Origin: Farysia itapuensis
Lineage: Eukaryota > Basidiomycota > Ustilaginomycetes > Ustilaginales > Ustilaginaceae
Reading direction: 5' to 3'
NCBI GenBank assembly: GCA_023212645.1
Contig: JALBYC010000037.1
Span: forward strand, 1 to 64,000
Length of the DNA stretch: 64,000 bases
Below, one piece after another: positions 53,901 to 63,770 of the stretch. The notes under the pieces were generated by a model that was not told the DNA's origin, made no database searches, and saw nothing but the letters and a program-made list of their open reading frames with translations. Position 1 is the first letter of the stretch. The number at the start of each line of letters is the position of its first letter. Position numbers and translations under genes: made by a program.

Positions 53901-54386
53901 CTAGGCGCCATTGTCGAGGAGGAAGAGGACGATGATGATGAAGATGATGAAGAAGATGCGGAAGAGCATGATGACGTGGACGACGAGGAGGCTGCTACTG
54001 GAGCGCGGGACGCGGAACTCGCCAATATGTACCAATACGAGCCTGCGGGACCAGACTACAGCTTTGCAGGACACGCCGATGCCTCTGCTTCGTACATGTC
54101 CGGCTCGTCTTTCGATGTTTCGTCCAGTAATGTATCTGGAAGCGACTGGCTGGCCTCTCAATACGCGAAGCAGGACATGTTCAGGCAAAACACACAACGC
54201 CACCGCAGACACTTTGTCAAGATCGTGGACGACCTAAAAATGCGTCTGAATGAGCAGATTGCCCATATTGTGGAGGACGATACAATTGAACCCAAATTGA
54301 CATGTACGCAACAAGCGGCCGGACGACATAATCATCATCGCCAACACTGGCAAAACTTTCTTTGCAGTCTCGAAGCCAATCCTTAA
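50901..54386 (+). CDS. Gamma-tubulin complex component, GCP5-like
   Basis: The product is 1161 aa from ATG 50901. Family knowledge: GCP proteins (Spc97/Spc98 family) build the gamma-tubulin ring that nucleates microtubules at spindle pole bodies and cytoplasmic sites; GCP4-6 extend the small complex. Seen here: N-terminal helices (GALQLCYTELYHCSKQAWDF), a central region with FGQLGNIVEMANELAAV, and a C-terminal GRIP2-like half with FYEHLHAVQGLYLMQQG, LNYRIPWPVVYCFPSESMAI, VLLRVRYAYWSL and FWVLRRDVQWLLLTLLDFL. A strongly acidic run (E/D-rich, about 1015-1045) interrupts the C-terminal part before a last helix. GCP5 is favoured over GCP6 by length and the central motif; this is inference. Confidence 0.8.
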   Translation: MSDEAGPSSRIQGDVVEVRRRHAAKATNARRVAQEKIVNRLVSAFLSSDAPSRESQKARAIDIVRKDTWSAADASEVMKSIKGLCRRYTIDLSSELAGALQLCYTELYHCSKQAWDFAETLREADAQREMKAEHVQDPPIRPENVADMIKLLLDLSRPPDVTSRTAALLILNTTEPRRATYLTEDQRKQQERSEWLNILLDDPLEGDVWTVQDDNDQSDLSDWSADTDLARAEDRQQDHKTKTSRISTRKRGQLNEDYQLAEAWTHGGASRRDTLQAATDSLRISSEGDMNGKIAEIDAIRESLHVLMGHPGVLFQQTSLGFFALRTRAMDAASASVESNIFGQLGNIVEMANELAAVRTYATLCIGSSFKAKSVQTRSAGAEAFAEQLQALLQRLHMQLSEFDSDIAAYACDTDVNLLHCERFVSLPHLVSQVRRLSGTILLLRSILHDLGCLSPSYAEVSDSSLIDSLQVLLQFVQDHGTPLEHSTILQDLIQCLLAVSAPAWQSICNLVQRGLSFAIHREHDPVFQDRLVAQIVRREAHMATSDSRFWLEGYAVPDDTDLVQCPAVFCKVIEDVILTAKGVGLLRSLGIDALGDLRPCANFADVVGISTDMNHSLSTTSSDHSEAGDLSLPGPAIEPRHARQHLRSMLFGANRVREQPGGETGLVTPPSDVEIGSVSGQAPHHVAFLLEPRLSRSLSTHLSPIVTIVRKRLLEVFTLPTAQGGCGFYEHLHAVQGLYLMQQGTDVSDWLDKVFTDLRKPQGLTKALETHRLNGSLRDTLEDNLQSHGSRELWIDTSLVRFATDETAVGRLRSRLRNLGDVRLNYRIPWPVVYCFPSESMAIYQSIFTVLLRVRYAYWSLCSTLKLAMPDTKHLRQFWVLRRDVQWLLLTLLDFLQGDVIGTFVGQTQAEFEGLSSLDAVVDLHVNAMARLKKLCFLDAEQISMQELFSAATTLADEVVNNYETLIGQGSRKDERRARKNRNDRRRRRKAGARHRRAPLGAIVEEEEDDDDEDDEEDAEEHDDVDDEEAATGARDAELANMYQYEPAGPDYSFAGHADASASYMSGSSFDVSSSNVSGSDWLASQYAKQDMFRQNTQRHRRHFVKIVDDLKMRLNEQIAHIVEDDTIEPKLTCTQQAAGRHNHHRQHWQNFLCSLEANP

Positions 54387-54593
54387 TCGGACAAGGTGAT
54401 ACTGATACCAATGCTCTACAAGTCACCGTAATCGCAGTGTCGATACAGACAACCTTCTCTACCCCAGAGCGTGTGAAGCTTCGAGTGTCAGCACTTCGAG
54501 GTCATAAATACAGCCTTAATTGCTTCGAGTGCTCGACAGCTCGATAGCACTTATCAGCTCGCAGCTCGTGCAACTTCGAAGGCTTGGACAGCT

Positions 54594-54648
54594 CGACTGA
54601 TCGCTGATCGAGCTGATCGTGCTGATCGCTGATCGCGCTGATCGACTT
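54594..54648. repeat. GCTGATC-type short repeat with six GATC sites
   Basis: GATC occurs at 54599, 54606, 54615, 54624, 54631 and 54640, mostly in a CTGATCG context. It is a short irregular repeat. Confidence 0.8.
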
Positions 54649-54693
54649 TGAGGCGGCTCTGTGTTACACAGTTACACTGCTGACTCTAATGTC

Positions 54694-54781
54694 CACCGAA
54701 TCACCGATGCATGTACCGATGCGTACCGATGCACCGATGTACCCATGTACCCATGTCCGATGAACCGAAGCAACCGATTAG
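54694..54781. repeat. ACCGATG / ACCCATG irregular repeat
   Basis: Variants of ACCGATG(C/T) and ACCCATGT occur about nine times within 88 bp, just right of the GATC cluster. It looks like a degenerate microsatellite. Confidence 0.7.
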
Positions 54782-56097
54782 CCGCTTTACATTGTGTGAT
54801 GGTTATTCAGCGGATGAACCGAAACAATTAAGCCCTCTTTTCTGAAGTCACGCCGAAGAATTTTCAAACGCGTGCTAGACGCGACTGGACGAAGTCGAAC
54901 CAGACCACACCTGCAACTTGCCGCTTGGACTGACCAATATCGCCCCTTCTTTTTCGACCGTCACATAAGCTGGCATTAGCATGAGAATGTTGCGTCTGTA
55001 CTGCAACACCTCCATCGCGAGGTGCACATAAACGGACCTAGTACCTAGCCGGTTGTTTCAACTGCTTGCGCTGATGCTTGAGTACATGAGGCGACCAAAC
55101 ATCGACGCGCAGCCGGTTACAGACAAAATAGAGAAGGTCTGTCACTGTCAGTGATGAAAAGGCTGTGGAGTGTGAGCGCACCCACTGGCACACTAGAGAT
55201 TGACATTTAAAATCGAGCAGCAGCTTTGGCCCGAGATGCATGCATATTATTCCTGTGATTGTTGTGCGCTTTGAAAGAAAATCCAAAGTAACACTATTCA
55301 TTGTGAATGTTAACGGTGGCTTGCACGGTCGAGATTTCGTGCGGCCCTTGGCGGCGAAGCCAGCGCGCGACTAAATTCGATTTGCGTGTCATTTCAGGCA
55401 GCCATCGCCGGGAACGAGACGGAGTGAGAGCCACCGACGTGCGAAACTCAATTTCCTCCTCCGCTGCCTCGGCCATGCTGTCATACTGCTTCAGCGGCGT
55501 GTGCTTGTCCTATGGCCCCTTGATCAGGCTCGCTTCCTTTGCAAGATGGGCTCGGTTCGCCGTGTGACACAAGGTGTGTTGCGCTGGCGAGACTGCAGCC
55601 CCAGATCTCGCTGTGACACCCCTACGCACGGCCTCGGAGGAGGCACTGATACTGGCCTGACTAGGCCGTGTTTAAGCATCGGCGCGCTCGTTTCGCCACA
55701 CTCCGCCACGACGTGATGGTAGAAACCCCGACAGCGGGCTCTGCTCTGACTGCTCTCGTGCCCTGTCAATTTCGTACCCTTAGACTGCCGCTGCTTCTGT
55801 CCCTCGCTTCGATGTCTGTGTCCTTTGTTTTTTTGCTTGTCCGACACCGCTTCCGACAGCTCCCTGCTTTTGATGCAACTTTTCTACATCACTGACTGCA
55901 TACTGCCACGCGAGTTCGGGCCCCTGTCCAACCCTCACCCCCTTTTGCACCGGCCAAATCCTGTTTCTATCCTGCCACCCTGTCCTGACATCGTTCTTCA
56001 TCAGCCTGTTACTCCTAACCTTGCTGGCGGCCTTTGCACCTTTCTTTGCTCTCAGTGTCACTACCTTCACCTCGACACTGTTCGAGTAGAGTTAATC

Positions 56098-58326
56098 ATG
56101 GCCCCTTACGACGCAGTAGCGAACAAGCCTACACGCCATCGTCAGAACCTGTCCAACAGCTCGAATTCAAGCTCGGAAGACGCCAATTCATCCACAGAGA
56201 TCAAAACACAAAGCGCATGGGATCGCATTCGTCGTCCGTCAGGCGCCAGTTCAACGAAACGTCCGCAGTTCAACGAGTCAAATAGAAGCTTCAGCAGTAT
56301 GAGCGCTACGCTCGGTCGCAACAAGCCAGCACTCGAATCGCCCACAGCACCCTTCTTTCCAGGCCACACTCACGACATGATTCGCACGTCTTCAGATGAT
56401 AGCTACCTCCATGTCCTGGCCGCTCGCAGGGCAACCCAAGATCCCGAAACCGGCTCTGTTGTCTCCTTTACATGCAATCTTGGCACTGAATTCGATCGTC
56501 AACGCGAACTGATCGATGCCAACAAGTTAGCTAGTCAGCTTCCAGATAAAAAGCAGGCATGGCTTGATAACACCTTTGCCAAACTCAGCGACAAGTACAG
56601 AAATAAGCGCGATGCCAAGAGCGACCACAAAGGCTCGGCTCTCAAGTGCAAGCCCCACTTCCTCGACCTCAGCAGCATCATCTCCCCTCTGCCTCAAGCA
56701 CCTCGCTCGGCGTACGAGGATCTGAAGACACCACAGGCAGAAGAGGACCGACAACTAACGCTAGATGCAAACACGCCAAAGCCTTTACAAAGACAACACT
56801 TCAACCCTGGCTACCTTGGCAGCGACATGCGTTTACCTTCGCCGCCTCTCATCTCCCCGCTCAACCCTTCGTTTGCTTTGGAGCCGCTCGGCCCTTCGTC
56901 TCATCAGAATTGCGTGCCCATGGCTCGTTCCCGCAATGGAACAGCAGCCCGCACTGTCCGAAAACAAAAGAGCTTTGACAACCCTTCCGAGATCCGTCGT
57001 CGACAAAAGCAAGACTGGACGACAGACGAAAACCAGCCTGGTGGATTGAGCATTGCTATTCCACCTGTACCAGAATGGGCCCAATCACAGCAGAAAAGGC
57101 AGCCAGCACAACGTGGCAACGAGACAGTGCCTCAAAGTCCAAGCTCGATGTTCTCGCCACTTCCTTCACCCCTGTCTGCTCACCCTCAGGTATCCCACCT
57201 CGCTCGTCCCGCGCAAATGTCCCGAGGCATTAGTCAAGATACTGCGTCTCGACAACAGCAGCAGCTTTCGCCGGTTCGACCTAGACTTGCTTCCCGTACA
57301 TCTAGCAGCGCATTACGCAACATGGCGAATTTCGATCCAGCTTCCAGCACCGGTTTTAGCTTCGCTCGTCCGCCTCCTCTGCTCCCTTCATCCAGAGAGT
57401 CCTACGATTCTTCGACTGGGTCCGAATCGCAGCCACAGACTCCTGTTTCAGCTACGTACATGCGAGGGCTCCCATACATCAACAACATCTCGCCGCCACG
57501 CAACTTTCCAGACGTTGCCGAGCAGAAAGAGTACGTTCGAGAATGGGATGTTGCTATGGCGAAAGACCCTCAGATCCAGCAGCAGCAGCAGCAGCATCAT
57601 CCGCTCGGGTCTGCTCTTGGCTTGATCCCTGGCAAGATGGTGCGTGCCTACTCAGACTCCCCTTCGCAGATGTCAAGGCTTCGTAGTGGGAGCGAAAGCT
57701 CGAACGGCAGCGTCGATCTTGGCATGAGTGCGGTCGTCAATGCCAGCCGCACTCCGCGACCAACGCGAGGTCAGCAGCGACCTTCACTCCGACGTGAGCA
57801 AACGACCGAGCCATGCCCATCACCTTCAAAACGCCATCTGGATCTGCAGTCGGTGCCCTTCAACAGCATTGCCACCACTCCACGCTCGTCGAGTCTGAAA
57901 GACATTCAGGCAGAGCTACAAGCTAGCCCGGCCCGCACAGTCGCAGCATCTCGACCGAGTCTGGATTCGTTGGAGAGCGATGAGGCGGAATCGAGCCTGG
58001 CCTACACCAAGCCCTCACCCAATCTGCCCCAGCGTAGCAATTCCACCCGCAGCGATGCTTCGAGTATGACCGCCTCTCCCAGCAGATCGACGTCGAGAAT
58101 CGCGTTTCCTTTCCAGCTCGAAAGAGACGAAAGCCATGCTACTGGGCTGAGCATCACTCCCACCAACTCATACTGTGCCAACCTGACGGACAAGAACGTC
58201 TCCAAGTGGTCTCCCAACACACCTCCAAGCGTACCTTCGGCCATCAACGCACGTCGACGGGACCAATCTCGGGCCGACGAGTGGGGTGCAAACCTTCGCA
58301 AACTAACCCGTGGTACCGCCGCCTGA
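56098..58326 (+). CDS. Ser/Pro-rich protein, unknown
   Basis: The frame encodes 742 aa from ATG 56098, and I do not recognise it. Most of it is disordered and rich in Ser, Pro, Arg and Gln, with many SP and TP sites and a short Gln run (CAGCAG at 57576-57593). The one stretch that looks folded is at about residues 105-190 (YLHVLAARRATQD, VVSFTCNLGTEFDRQREL, and a helix KKQAWLDNTFAKLSDKYRNK). The C-terminus has INARRRDQSRADEWGANLRK. An in-frame ATG at 55873 would add 75 residues of cysteine- and proline-rich sequence; the later ATG fits the composition better. The length and continuity of the frame support a real gene. Confidence 0.72.
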   Translation: MAPYDAVANKPTRHRQNLSNSSNSSSEDANSSTEIKTQSAWDRIRRPSGASSTKRPQFNESNRSFSSMSATLGRNKPALESPTAPFFPGHTHDMIRTSSDDSYLHVLAARRATQDPETGSVVSFTCNLGTEFDRQRELIDANKLASQLPDKKQAWLDNTFAKLSDKYRNKRDAKSDHKGSALKCKPHFLDLSSIISPLPQAPRSAYEDLKTPQAEEDRQLTLDANTPKPLQRQHFNPGYLGSDMRLPSPPLISPLNPSFALEPLGPSSHQNCVPMARSRNGTAARTVRKQKSFDNPSEIRRRQKQDWTTDENQPGGLSIAIPPVPEWAQSQQKRQPAQRGNETVPQSPSSMFSPLPSPLSAHPQVSHLARPAQMSRGISQDTASRQQQQLSPVRPRLASRTSSSALRNMANFDPASSTGFSFARPPPLLPSSRESYDSSTGSESQPQTPVSATYMRGLPYINNISPPRNFPDVAEQKEYVREWDVAMAKDPQIQQQQQQHHPLGSALGLIPGKMVRAYSDSPSQMSRLRSGSESSNGSVDLGMSAVVNASRTPRPTRGQQRPSLRREQTTEPCPSPSKRHLDLQSVPFNSIATTPRSSSLKDIQAELQASPARTVAASRPSLDSLESDEAESSLAYTKPSPNLPQRSNSTRSDASSMTASPSRSTSRIAFPFQLERDESHATGLSITPTNSYCANLTDKNVSKWSPNTPPSVPSAINARRRDQSRADEWGANLRKLTRGTAA

Positions 58327-59875
58327 GTCCGCTCCCTCCGCTTGCCTTACTATGCATCCCTCTCATTTTGGTCTTTGCTACCATGACTCATCTCTGCATT
58401 TCGCATCGTGCAACGTTGGACAATCATGTATTGTACTGTTCGTCACCTGTTTCCGCTTCGGCCACTGTACCTGTATCTCAGCTATCTATCGCAATTGCAT
58501 CTGTACACCTTGACCATTCACTCTGGTTCCTATTGGCCTTTGTCCTAAGTGCGCAAACTGCGGGCGCGGCAACTTTCCGGTGCGCTTCTATCAAATACCG
58601 CGTGCCCCGAAAGGGCGCTGACGTGCACGCCGGTGCATGCGCGCAGATAATCGAATTACAAATTTCGGTAATTGAGTACTTGAGTTCGATTCATTTACGT
58701 CTCTGAGAAAGTCCGCGATCGAAGCCGTCCCGGCGCGCACTGTTTGACGTGCGCCTTGTCACGGCGCACCTCATCGGACCCATCTTTGTCAGCGCGTCAG
58801 CGTATGACATATGACTTGTAGGACTCAGTCCGTGGAGTAGCGGATTCAGATGCTCTGGGGTCGATGTGACATGGTCAACTCCCAATCGAGGCCACATCAC
58901 TTCGTCTATCAGACCAAAACAACTGCAGGAGATCGATGTTGAACTCGTGTGAAGTGTAAGCGTTTGCGCAAGAGCTATACCCTATGCAATGTCTCTTCCT
59001 GGAAATGGCGCAACTGCCATGACTAAGAGATGCTGCTGTACTTCCACCCAGATCTCCGTAAACGTGACTCATTCGCTCTTCTGTGGCCGGCACTGTTGCC
59101 TCTCGAGCGGAAAGATTTTCTTCTACTCTTGGTGCCAGCGTCGACGGTGCTCTCGGGCCAAAAGCTACCTCCTTAGCTGCGGAGGCTGACCGGGTTCTCG
59201 AGGAAACACAAAGGGCTAGGTAGTCTCACATGACGGTCGGACCCAGTTCAAATTTGCACTAACCGACGATGAAGAACAAGATACAATTCTCTGTGACACT
59301 GTCAATGCGCCACTGGTCCAAGCTGGGACGCACTCAGACGACGATCACGAGAAGACGATCGCGATCTGGACGCAAGAGACAATTCTATGAAAACCTGACG
59401 ACATACCTGCCTCGGAGAAGTTCTGTAGTATGGAGTTAACATACTGACGAGTGAACACTGCTGCAATGACGTTACAGCGAAAGTCCACCCCGGTTTGTTC
59501 ATTGCCACCCACAGGGTCGACAGCGTAAGCTGAGCCTTTGCTCACTAGGTGTCAAGCCAGGTGCTCTTGTCCAGCAGGAAAGAGCTCGCTAATTCTTCCC
59601 CAACGAGCTTTCTGGTATCACAGCTGACAAGACAGGCCCACCGGATTCAATGCATGCCATTCATTCACTCTTTTCAAGCACTTCTGCTTGGCGACCCTCG
59701 AACAAGCCTTTTAAACGTATCGGTAAAGGTGAGATCAACGTCAACAAACCGTTCGAAACGCCAGGCTCATGTCGACTTCGTAAAAGCCCAATGCCAGGAT
59801 GTACAACCTTTTCTGATGTTGTTCCTTGACATCTCAGACAAGACGGGGAGGATCATCCTCGCCTTTTTTGACTGA
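58327..59875. other. Gene-poor accessory stretch, left part
   Basis: This region of 1.5 kb lies between the Ser/Pro-rich gene and the transposase-like relic. Short frames occur on both strands. One on the minus strand at about 59396-59545 (contains GNEQTGVDFRCNVIAAVFTR, followed by a GTATGT-like donor) looks more protein-like than its neighbours but has no start or family. A GTGCATGC/CGTGCACG-type GC-rich patch lies at 58620-58650. No gene is called. Confidence 0.45.
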
Positions 59876-60876
59876 TGGTGGGTCTGGTCCTCGAGCTGCC
59901 GCTTGTGCGGGGCTGCATCGTCCTGTCGCGAGTGCGGCGCCCCAACTGGTCAAAGTGCCAGTCCAGCACTTGACAGGCCAGTCCTGACACCAAACTCTGT
60001 TCGCAAACTTCTCAAGGTGGACAACATCTTTCGAAGGTACTACTACGTCTGCGAGAATTGCAGCCATCTCACTCTATGGGATGGCATCTTACTCCCCAGT
60101 CTTCTTACCTGCCCGAAATGCAGGACCGTAGTCGCCAAGGAACGGGGAAGACCTAGACGCACGTATGCTCATCGAGGCATTACGAGTATCTTGGAGAGGC
60201 TAGTCCAGAGAGAAGACAGGGAACAGAGTCTGGAGGAGTGGCGCGGGGTGCTCAACAACCGTGATGAGCATCAAAGCTACATCTATGGCAGCCTTTGGAC
60301 TGGGGACTTGTGGCGGAAGTGCTGCTCGTACTCCGACTGTCCGACGCCTTGCATATCCCAACATGTGCCATTCGTCGAAGACGGTCGGAAGATGATCATC
60401 ACGTTGTCCCTTGACTGGTTTCTTCCATTAGGGGACATTACACCGGCAGCCACAGCAGTATGGCTTTGCTCATGCGAGTGGACAACATGCCGAGCCGCTT
60501 TACCACTCTCGATCGCAAGTCGAGTGGTGTTTTCCCTGTCGGCATCTTTTCCGGCCCGAAAGAACAACGCGTCAAGCTTTTGACGTCCTTCCTTCGCTTG
60601 GTTGTTCGTGAACTCGAGATACTGTACAGCACTGGAGGCACGCTGAGGAGCACCTTACACCCTGACGGTGTCAGGACAAAGGGTCGTCTTGGCATGTTCG
60701 TTGCAGATAGTCCTTCGAGGGCAAGCACTAACATGCGCATTAGGACGAAGTATGATATGTCGAATACCAAAAGCGTGAGGCTTGGGCCGAACGAGGTCAC
60801 ACTCGGAAAGATTCATCGACAAAGCCGACAATTGTCCGGCCAACCCCCTGAGAACGTTTCCGAGACCCGCCAGTGG
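59876..60876 (+). pseudogene. Transposase-like relic (Tnp2/Plavaka-type) with frameshift
   Basis: Two overlapping + frames belong together. The first (59876-60583) starts with paired CxxC elements (CRLCG, CRECGAP, then YYVCENCSH and TCPKCRT) like zinc ribbons and runs to MIITLSLDWFLPLG. After about 60430-60435 the protein-like signal moves to a second frame (HSSMALLMRVDNMPSRF, FPVGIFSGPKEQRVKLLTSF, GRLGMFVADSPSRAST) that stops at 60876. The order 'LSLDWF.PFG, a hydrophobic segment with NLPR-like NMPSRF, VGI.PGP.E, L....AADSPAR' is familiar from large basidiomycete CACTA-like transposases. The shift and the lack of a start or C-terminal part mark it as a broken copy. The family name is inference from motifs seen by eye. 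Confidence 0.5.
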
Positions 60877-62414
60877 TAAGTTCCCCTGCCGTACAGCCAG
60901 TTGGTCAATTGGCTCCGACGCCGAGAGCAGAACAAAGACTGAACACGAAGCTCCTGTTGCTGGTTGCCCTTGCCTGTGACATCTATATATGGTACACCAC
61001 ACGCGATACAAGCACACCACTTCCTCCTCTCTACAGAAAACATACGAATAGATTTATACGACCTGTCTTCGACTGGACGAGCCGATTGAGATTGCCTAAG
61101 GGAGCTCTCGGTTGATGACCAATCTGAACGGCTCAGCTTCGAGGTGGAAGAACATACTAGGGGCTTGACGTCCAATTCAATGTGTGGTCTGGCCGCCTAC
61201 TGTCATTGTACGAACCTAAGAAACTCTCGTAATGCGGAAACGCCGCCGCCCGGGCTCGACTGCCTGCGCCAGCAGGGTCAACGCCATGAGGCAGAAAGAT
61301 CTGTACTCACTGGCTTTCCATTGACGAGATACCACAGCGCGTGTGCGAAGCTATAAGCTTAATCAGACTCGAGAACCGAAAGGCATTCCACTGCTTCTGC
61401 GTGTGATCTGCCTCTGAAGATCCTATCACATCCGGACTCATGTACTCGAGCGACGTCATGACTCTCGGTCTGATCCACGGATCAGCCATTGCCGAACGAT
61501 ACGTCCGTGAACCAAGTCTTTCCCAGGCATCTTGACCGCGTCTGCACTGCAATCATGGTCGACATCTTCGCTCACTCCAACGATCCAGTAGCACATTCAG
61601 TCCTTGTTCGCATCATGCTGGAATGTCTTCGCAAAAGCCGAGATTCTGGCGGGCATCAACAAGAATCTATTTGGCGTGGTGAGTAACATATACCCCTTGG
61701 CTTCCTGGTCGCCCATTTGTGCGCGTACAGTGCGCTAGCATGGATAAGTGTAGTCTTCCTTGACTCTGTGCTAATCTTGTGTCATTTTGATCAAAAGTTT
61801 GAACCGTGTAAAGCTCAGCTCTATGCGCTATCTTGGCTGCAGAACTTCACAAGCGGCTCGCGTTCTGCCTCTAGCGTACCTTTACTGCCGCGGAACTTTT
61901 CGGACCACTTACTGCAATCACAGTAGCCAAACACGCTCGCGCGCTCGCGAGTCATGACGAACGCTGACGCAGATCACATGTAATGGTCGGATTTAAACTC
62001 CGCATGTGGCATCTTACGCCTTTGATCGCTTAGGTATGCCTGCTCGCTTACTCGCGCACTCGCTTGCAGAGACAAGGCGTTGTTATAAATCAGACAAGCT
62101 ATCGAGAGCTATCACGGGGTTTGTTTTCGAAATTTTTCTAGCCGCGAAGCATGTTCAGGTGTGATGTTGCTTTGCGGGGTTGGATCACCGCGCCGCTTAA
62201 GGCTAGTTCCAATTCGCTTGTTCCATAGTGCCTTTTGCCGTACTCTCCTCAGACCTAGAGACAGGCAATGGGACCGGCAAGTTCACTTAATAGCCGGGGC
62301 TCCGCTTCTGATGTGAGCCATCTCGATGTTTGATACTATATAGCCGCCCCTCGTTTAGCGCAAAACTTGCGGCAAAGCCCTGTCACCAACTCCTTCCCGT
62401 TGACCTTCTACAAG
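60877..62414. other. Gene-poor accessory stretch, right part, upstream of lipase
   Basis: This region of 1.5 kb has short, interrupted protein-like fragments (about 61310-61680, for example LIRLENRKAFHCFC and RVCTAIMVDIFAHSNDPVAH) in different frames, and CGCTCGCG-rich sequence at 61930-61950 and 62045-62070. The last 300 bp are the lipase promoter, with a TATA-like box at 62336. I could not tie the fragments to a family; they may be more transposon debris. Confidence 0.4.
62336..62343 (+). promoter_or_regulatory. TATA-like box of the secreted lipase gene
   Basis: CTATATAG lies 72-79 bp upstream of the lipase ATG at 62415. The distance fits a TATA element and suits a regulated secreted enzyme. 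Confidence 0.5.
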
Positions 62415-63770
62415 ATGAAGATAGCGTTTGGCTTTCTCGTGACCGTGTTCACTGCTGCTCTTGCTGTGCCTCTGGAAAGACGACAGACCTTTCAAGATCC
62501 CAACGATGATCCATTTTATGTCGTTCCCCAAAACGTCGGCTCCTTCTCCAAGGGACAAGTAATTCGCTCGCGGAGCGTACCAACCGATATTGGCACTGAC
62601 AACGGTGCAGCCAGCTACCAGCTTCTCTACCGTACAAGCAATACCCAGAACGAAGCCACAGCAACGGTCGCGACCATCTTCGTGCCGGCAAAGCCCGCCT
62701 CGCCCGCCAAGATTTTCTCGTACCAGGTGTACGAAGACTCTACGCAATTGGACTGTGCTCCTTCTTATAATTACCTGTCTGGGCCCGCAGGTCCTAACGA
62801 GGCCACCGTTGCACTCGATACACCAATCATTGTTTCGTGGGCTCTCCAGCAAGGCTACTATGTTGTTTCCGCTGATCACGAAGGCTACGCGGCCGCTTTT
62901 ATAGCTGGTTATCAAGAAGCGCGTGCAACCCTGGATGGCATCAAAGCACTTCAGAACTATCAAAAGCTTAGCACGTCGACCCCTGTGGCAATGTACGGTT
63001 ATAGTGGTGGTGCTCACGTCACTGTATGGGCAGCTACGCTTGCTGCATCGTATGCACCCTCCCTGAAGATCATCGGTGCTGCCCATGGCGGCACGCCGGT
63101 TTCGACCGAGCAAATTTTCAACTTTCTCAATGGTGGACCATTTGCCGGGTTTGCCATTGCAGGTGTCTCTGGTTTGGGCCTCGGTCATCCCAACTTTGAG
63201 AAATACGTTCAGTCGCAGCTGAATGCTCGAGGTATGGCGACTCTGAAGCAAGTCCGAGGACGAGGCTTTTGTCTCGGTCAAGTGGTCAGCTCTTACCCCT
63301 TCGTCAACGCCATTCGCGATCTGACGACCAATCCGAATTTGCTCAACGAGCCTGCAGTCAGCACAGTTCTAAAGCAAGAGACCCTTCTTCAGTCTGAGGC
63401 TTCGTGGACCGTTCCGGTGCCGTCATTCCCTCGATTCATCTGGCATGCTCTGGAAGACGAAATCGTTCCCTTCAAGCCTGCAGCGCAGTACGTCACTGAA
63501 CAGTGCGCGAAAGGCGGAAACATTGTCTTCACTGTGTTTCCCGTGGCCGAGCATATTTCTGCTGAAATTCTGGGACTGGCACCCGGCCTGCTCTTTCTCA
63601 AACAAGCTTTCGACGGAACGAATCCCAAGACTATTTGCGGCACAGCGTTCCCTACCCTACCGTCCCCTTCAAACTCTCAGACAGATCAAATCTTGGGCTC
63701 GCAGCTCGCAACTCAGCTTCGCAACCTGAACGGCGCCACGGACGCCTACGGTCAGACGATCCATCTCTGA
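62415..63770 (+). CDS. Secreted triacylglycerol lipase, CalA-like (LIP family)
   Basis: The product is 451 aa from ATG 62415, with no intron. Family knowledge: the fungal secretory lipase (LIP) family includes lipase A of Candida antarctica, an alpha/beta hydrolase active on triglycerides. Seen here: a signal peptide (residues 1-17, FLVTVFTAALAVP), a dibasic ERR propeptide site near 22, the nucleophile Ser197 in GYSGG, and candidate acid Asp348 (HALEDEIVPF) and base His380 (VAEHIS). The spacing Ser-Asp 151 and Asp-His 32 is that of CalA (150 and 32). Stretches such as KIFSYQVYEDSTQLDCAPSY and IRGRGFCL-like QVRGRGFCLGQVV match CalA closely. It lies beside a transposase relic. Secretion and lipid breakdown outside the cell are inferred. 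Confidence 0.95.
   Translation: MKIAFGFLVTVFTAALAVPLERRQTFQDPNDDPFYVVPQNVGSFSKGQVIRSRSVPTDIGTDNGAASYQLLYRTSNTQNEATATVATIFVPAKPASPAKIFSYQVYEDSTQLDCAPSYNYLSGPAGPNEATVALDTPIIVSWALQQGYYVVSADHEGYAAAFIAGYQEARATLDGIKALQNYQKLSTSTPVAMYGYSGGAHVTVWAATLAASYAPSLKIIGAAHGGTPVSTEQIFNFLNGGPFAGFAIAGVSGLGLGHPNFEKYVQSQLNARGMATLKQVRGRGFCLGQVVSSYPFVNAIRDLTTNPNLLNEPAVSTVLKQETLLQSEASWTVPVPSFPRFIWHALEDEIVPFKPAAQYVTEQCAKGGNIVFTVFPVAEHISAEILGLAPGLLFLKQAFDGTNPKTICGTAFPTLPSPSNSQTDQILGSQLATQLRNLNGATDAYGQTIHL

Larger units (their letters stand above)
54387..56097. other. Gene-free region with GATC and ACCGATG clusters
   Basis: This 1.7-kb region lies between two + genes. It holds six GATC sites at 54599-54643, ACCGATG-like repeats at about 54694-54781 and CTCGACAGCTCGA repeats just before. 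A 60-codon frame at 55294-55476 (-; begins MAEAAEEEIEFRTS) is open from ATG to stop but has no recognised family. The frame of the next gene is open upstream to about 55825 and includes an ATG at 55873. Confidence 0.5.

Noticed and set aside
55294..55476. 60-codon minus-strand frame starting MAEAAEEEIEFR
   Set aside because: Complete from ATG to stop but short, with no homologous pattern and no splice context; kept only as a note in the intergenic entry.
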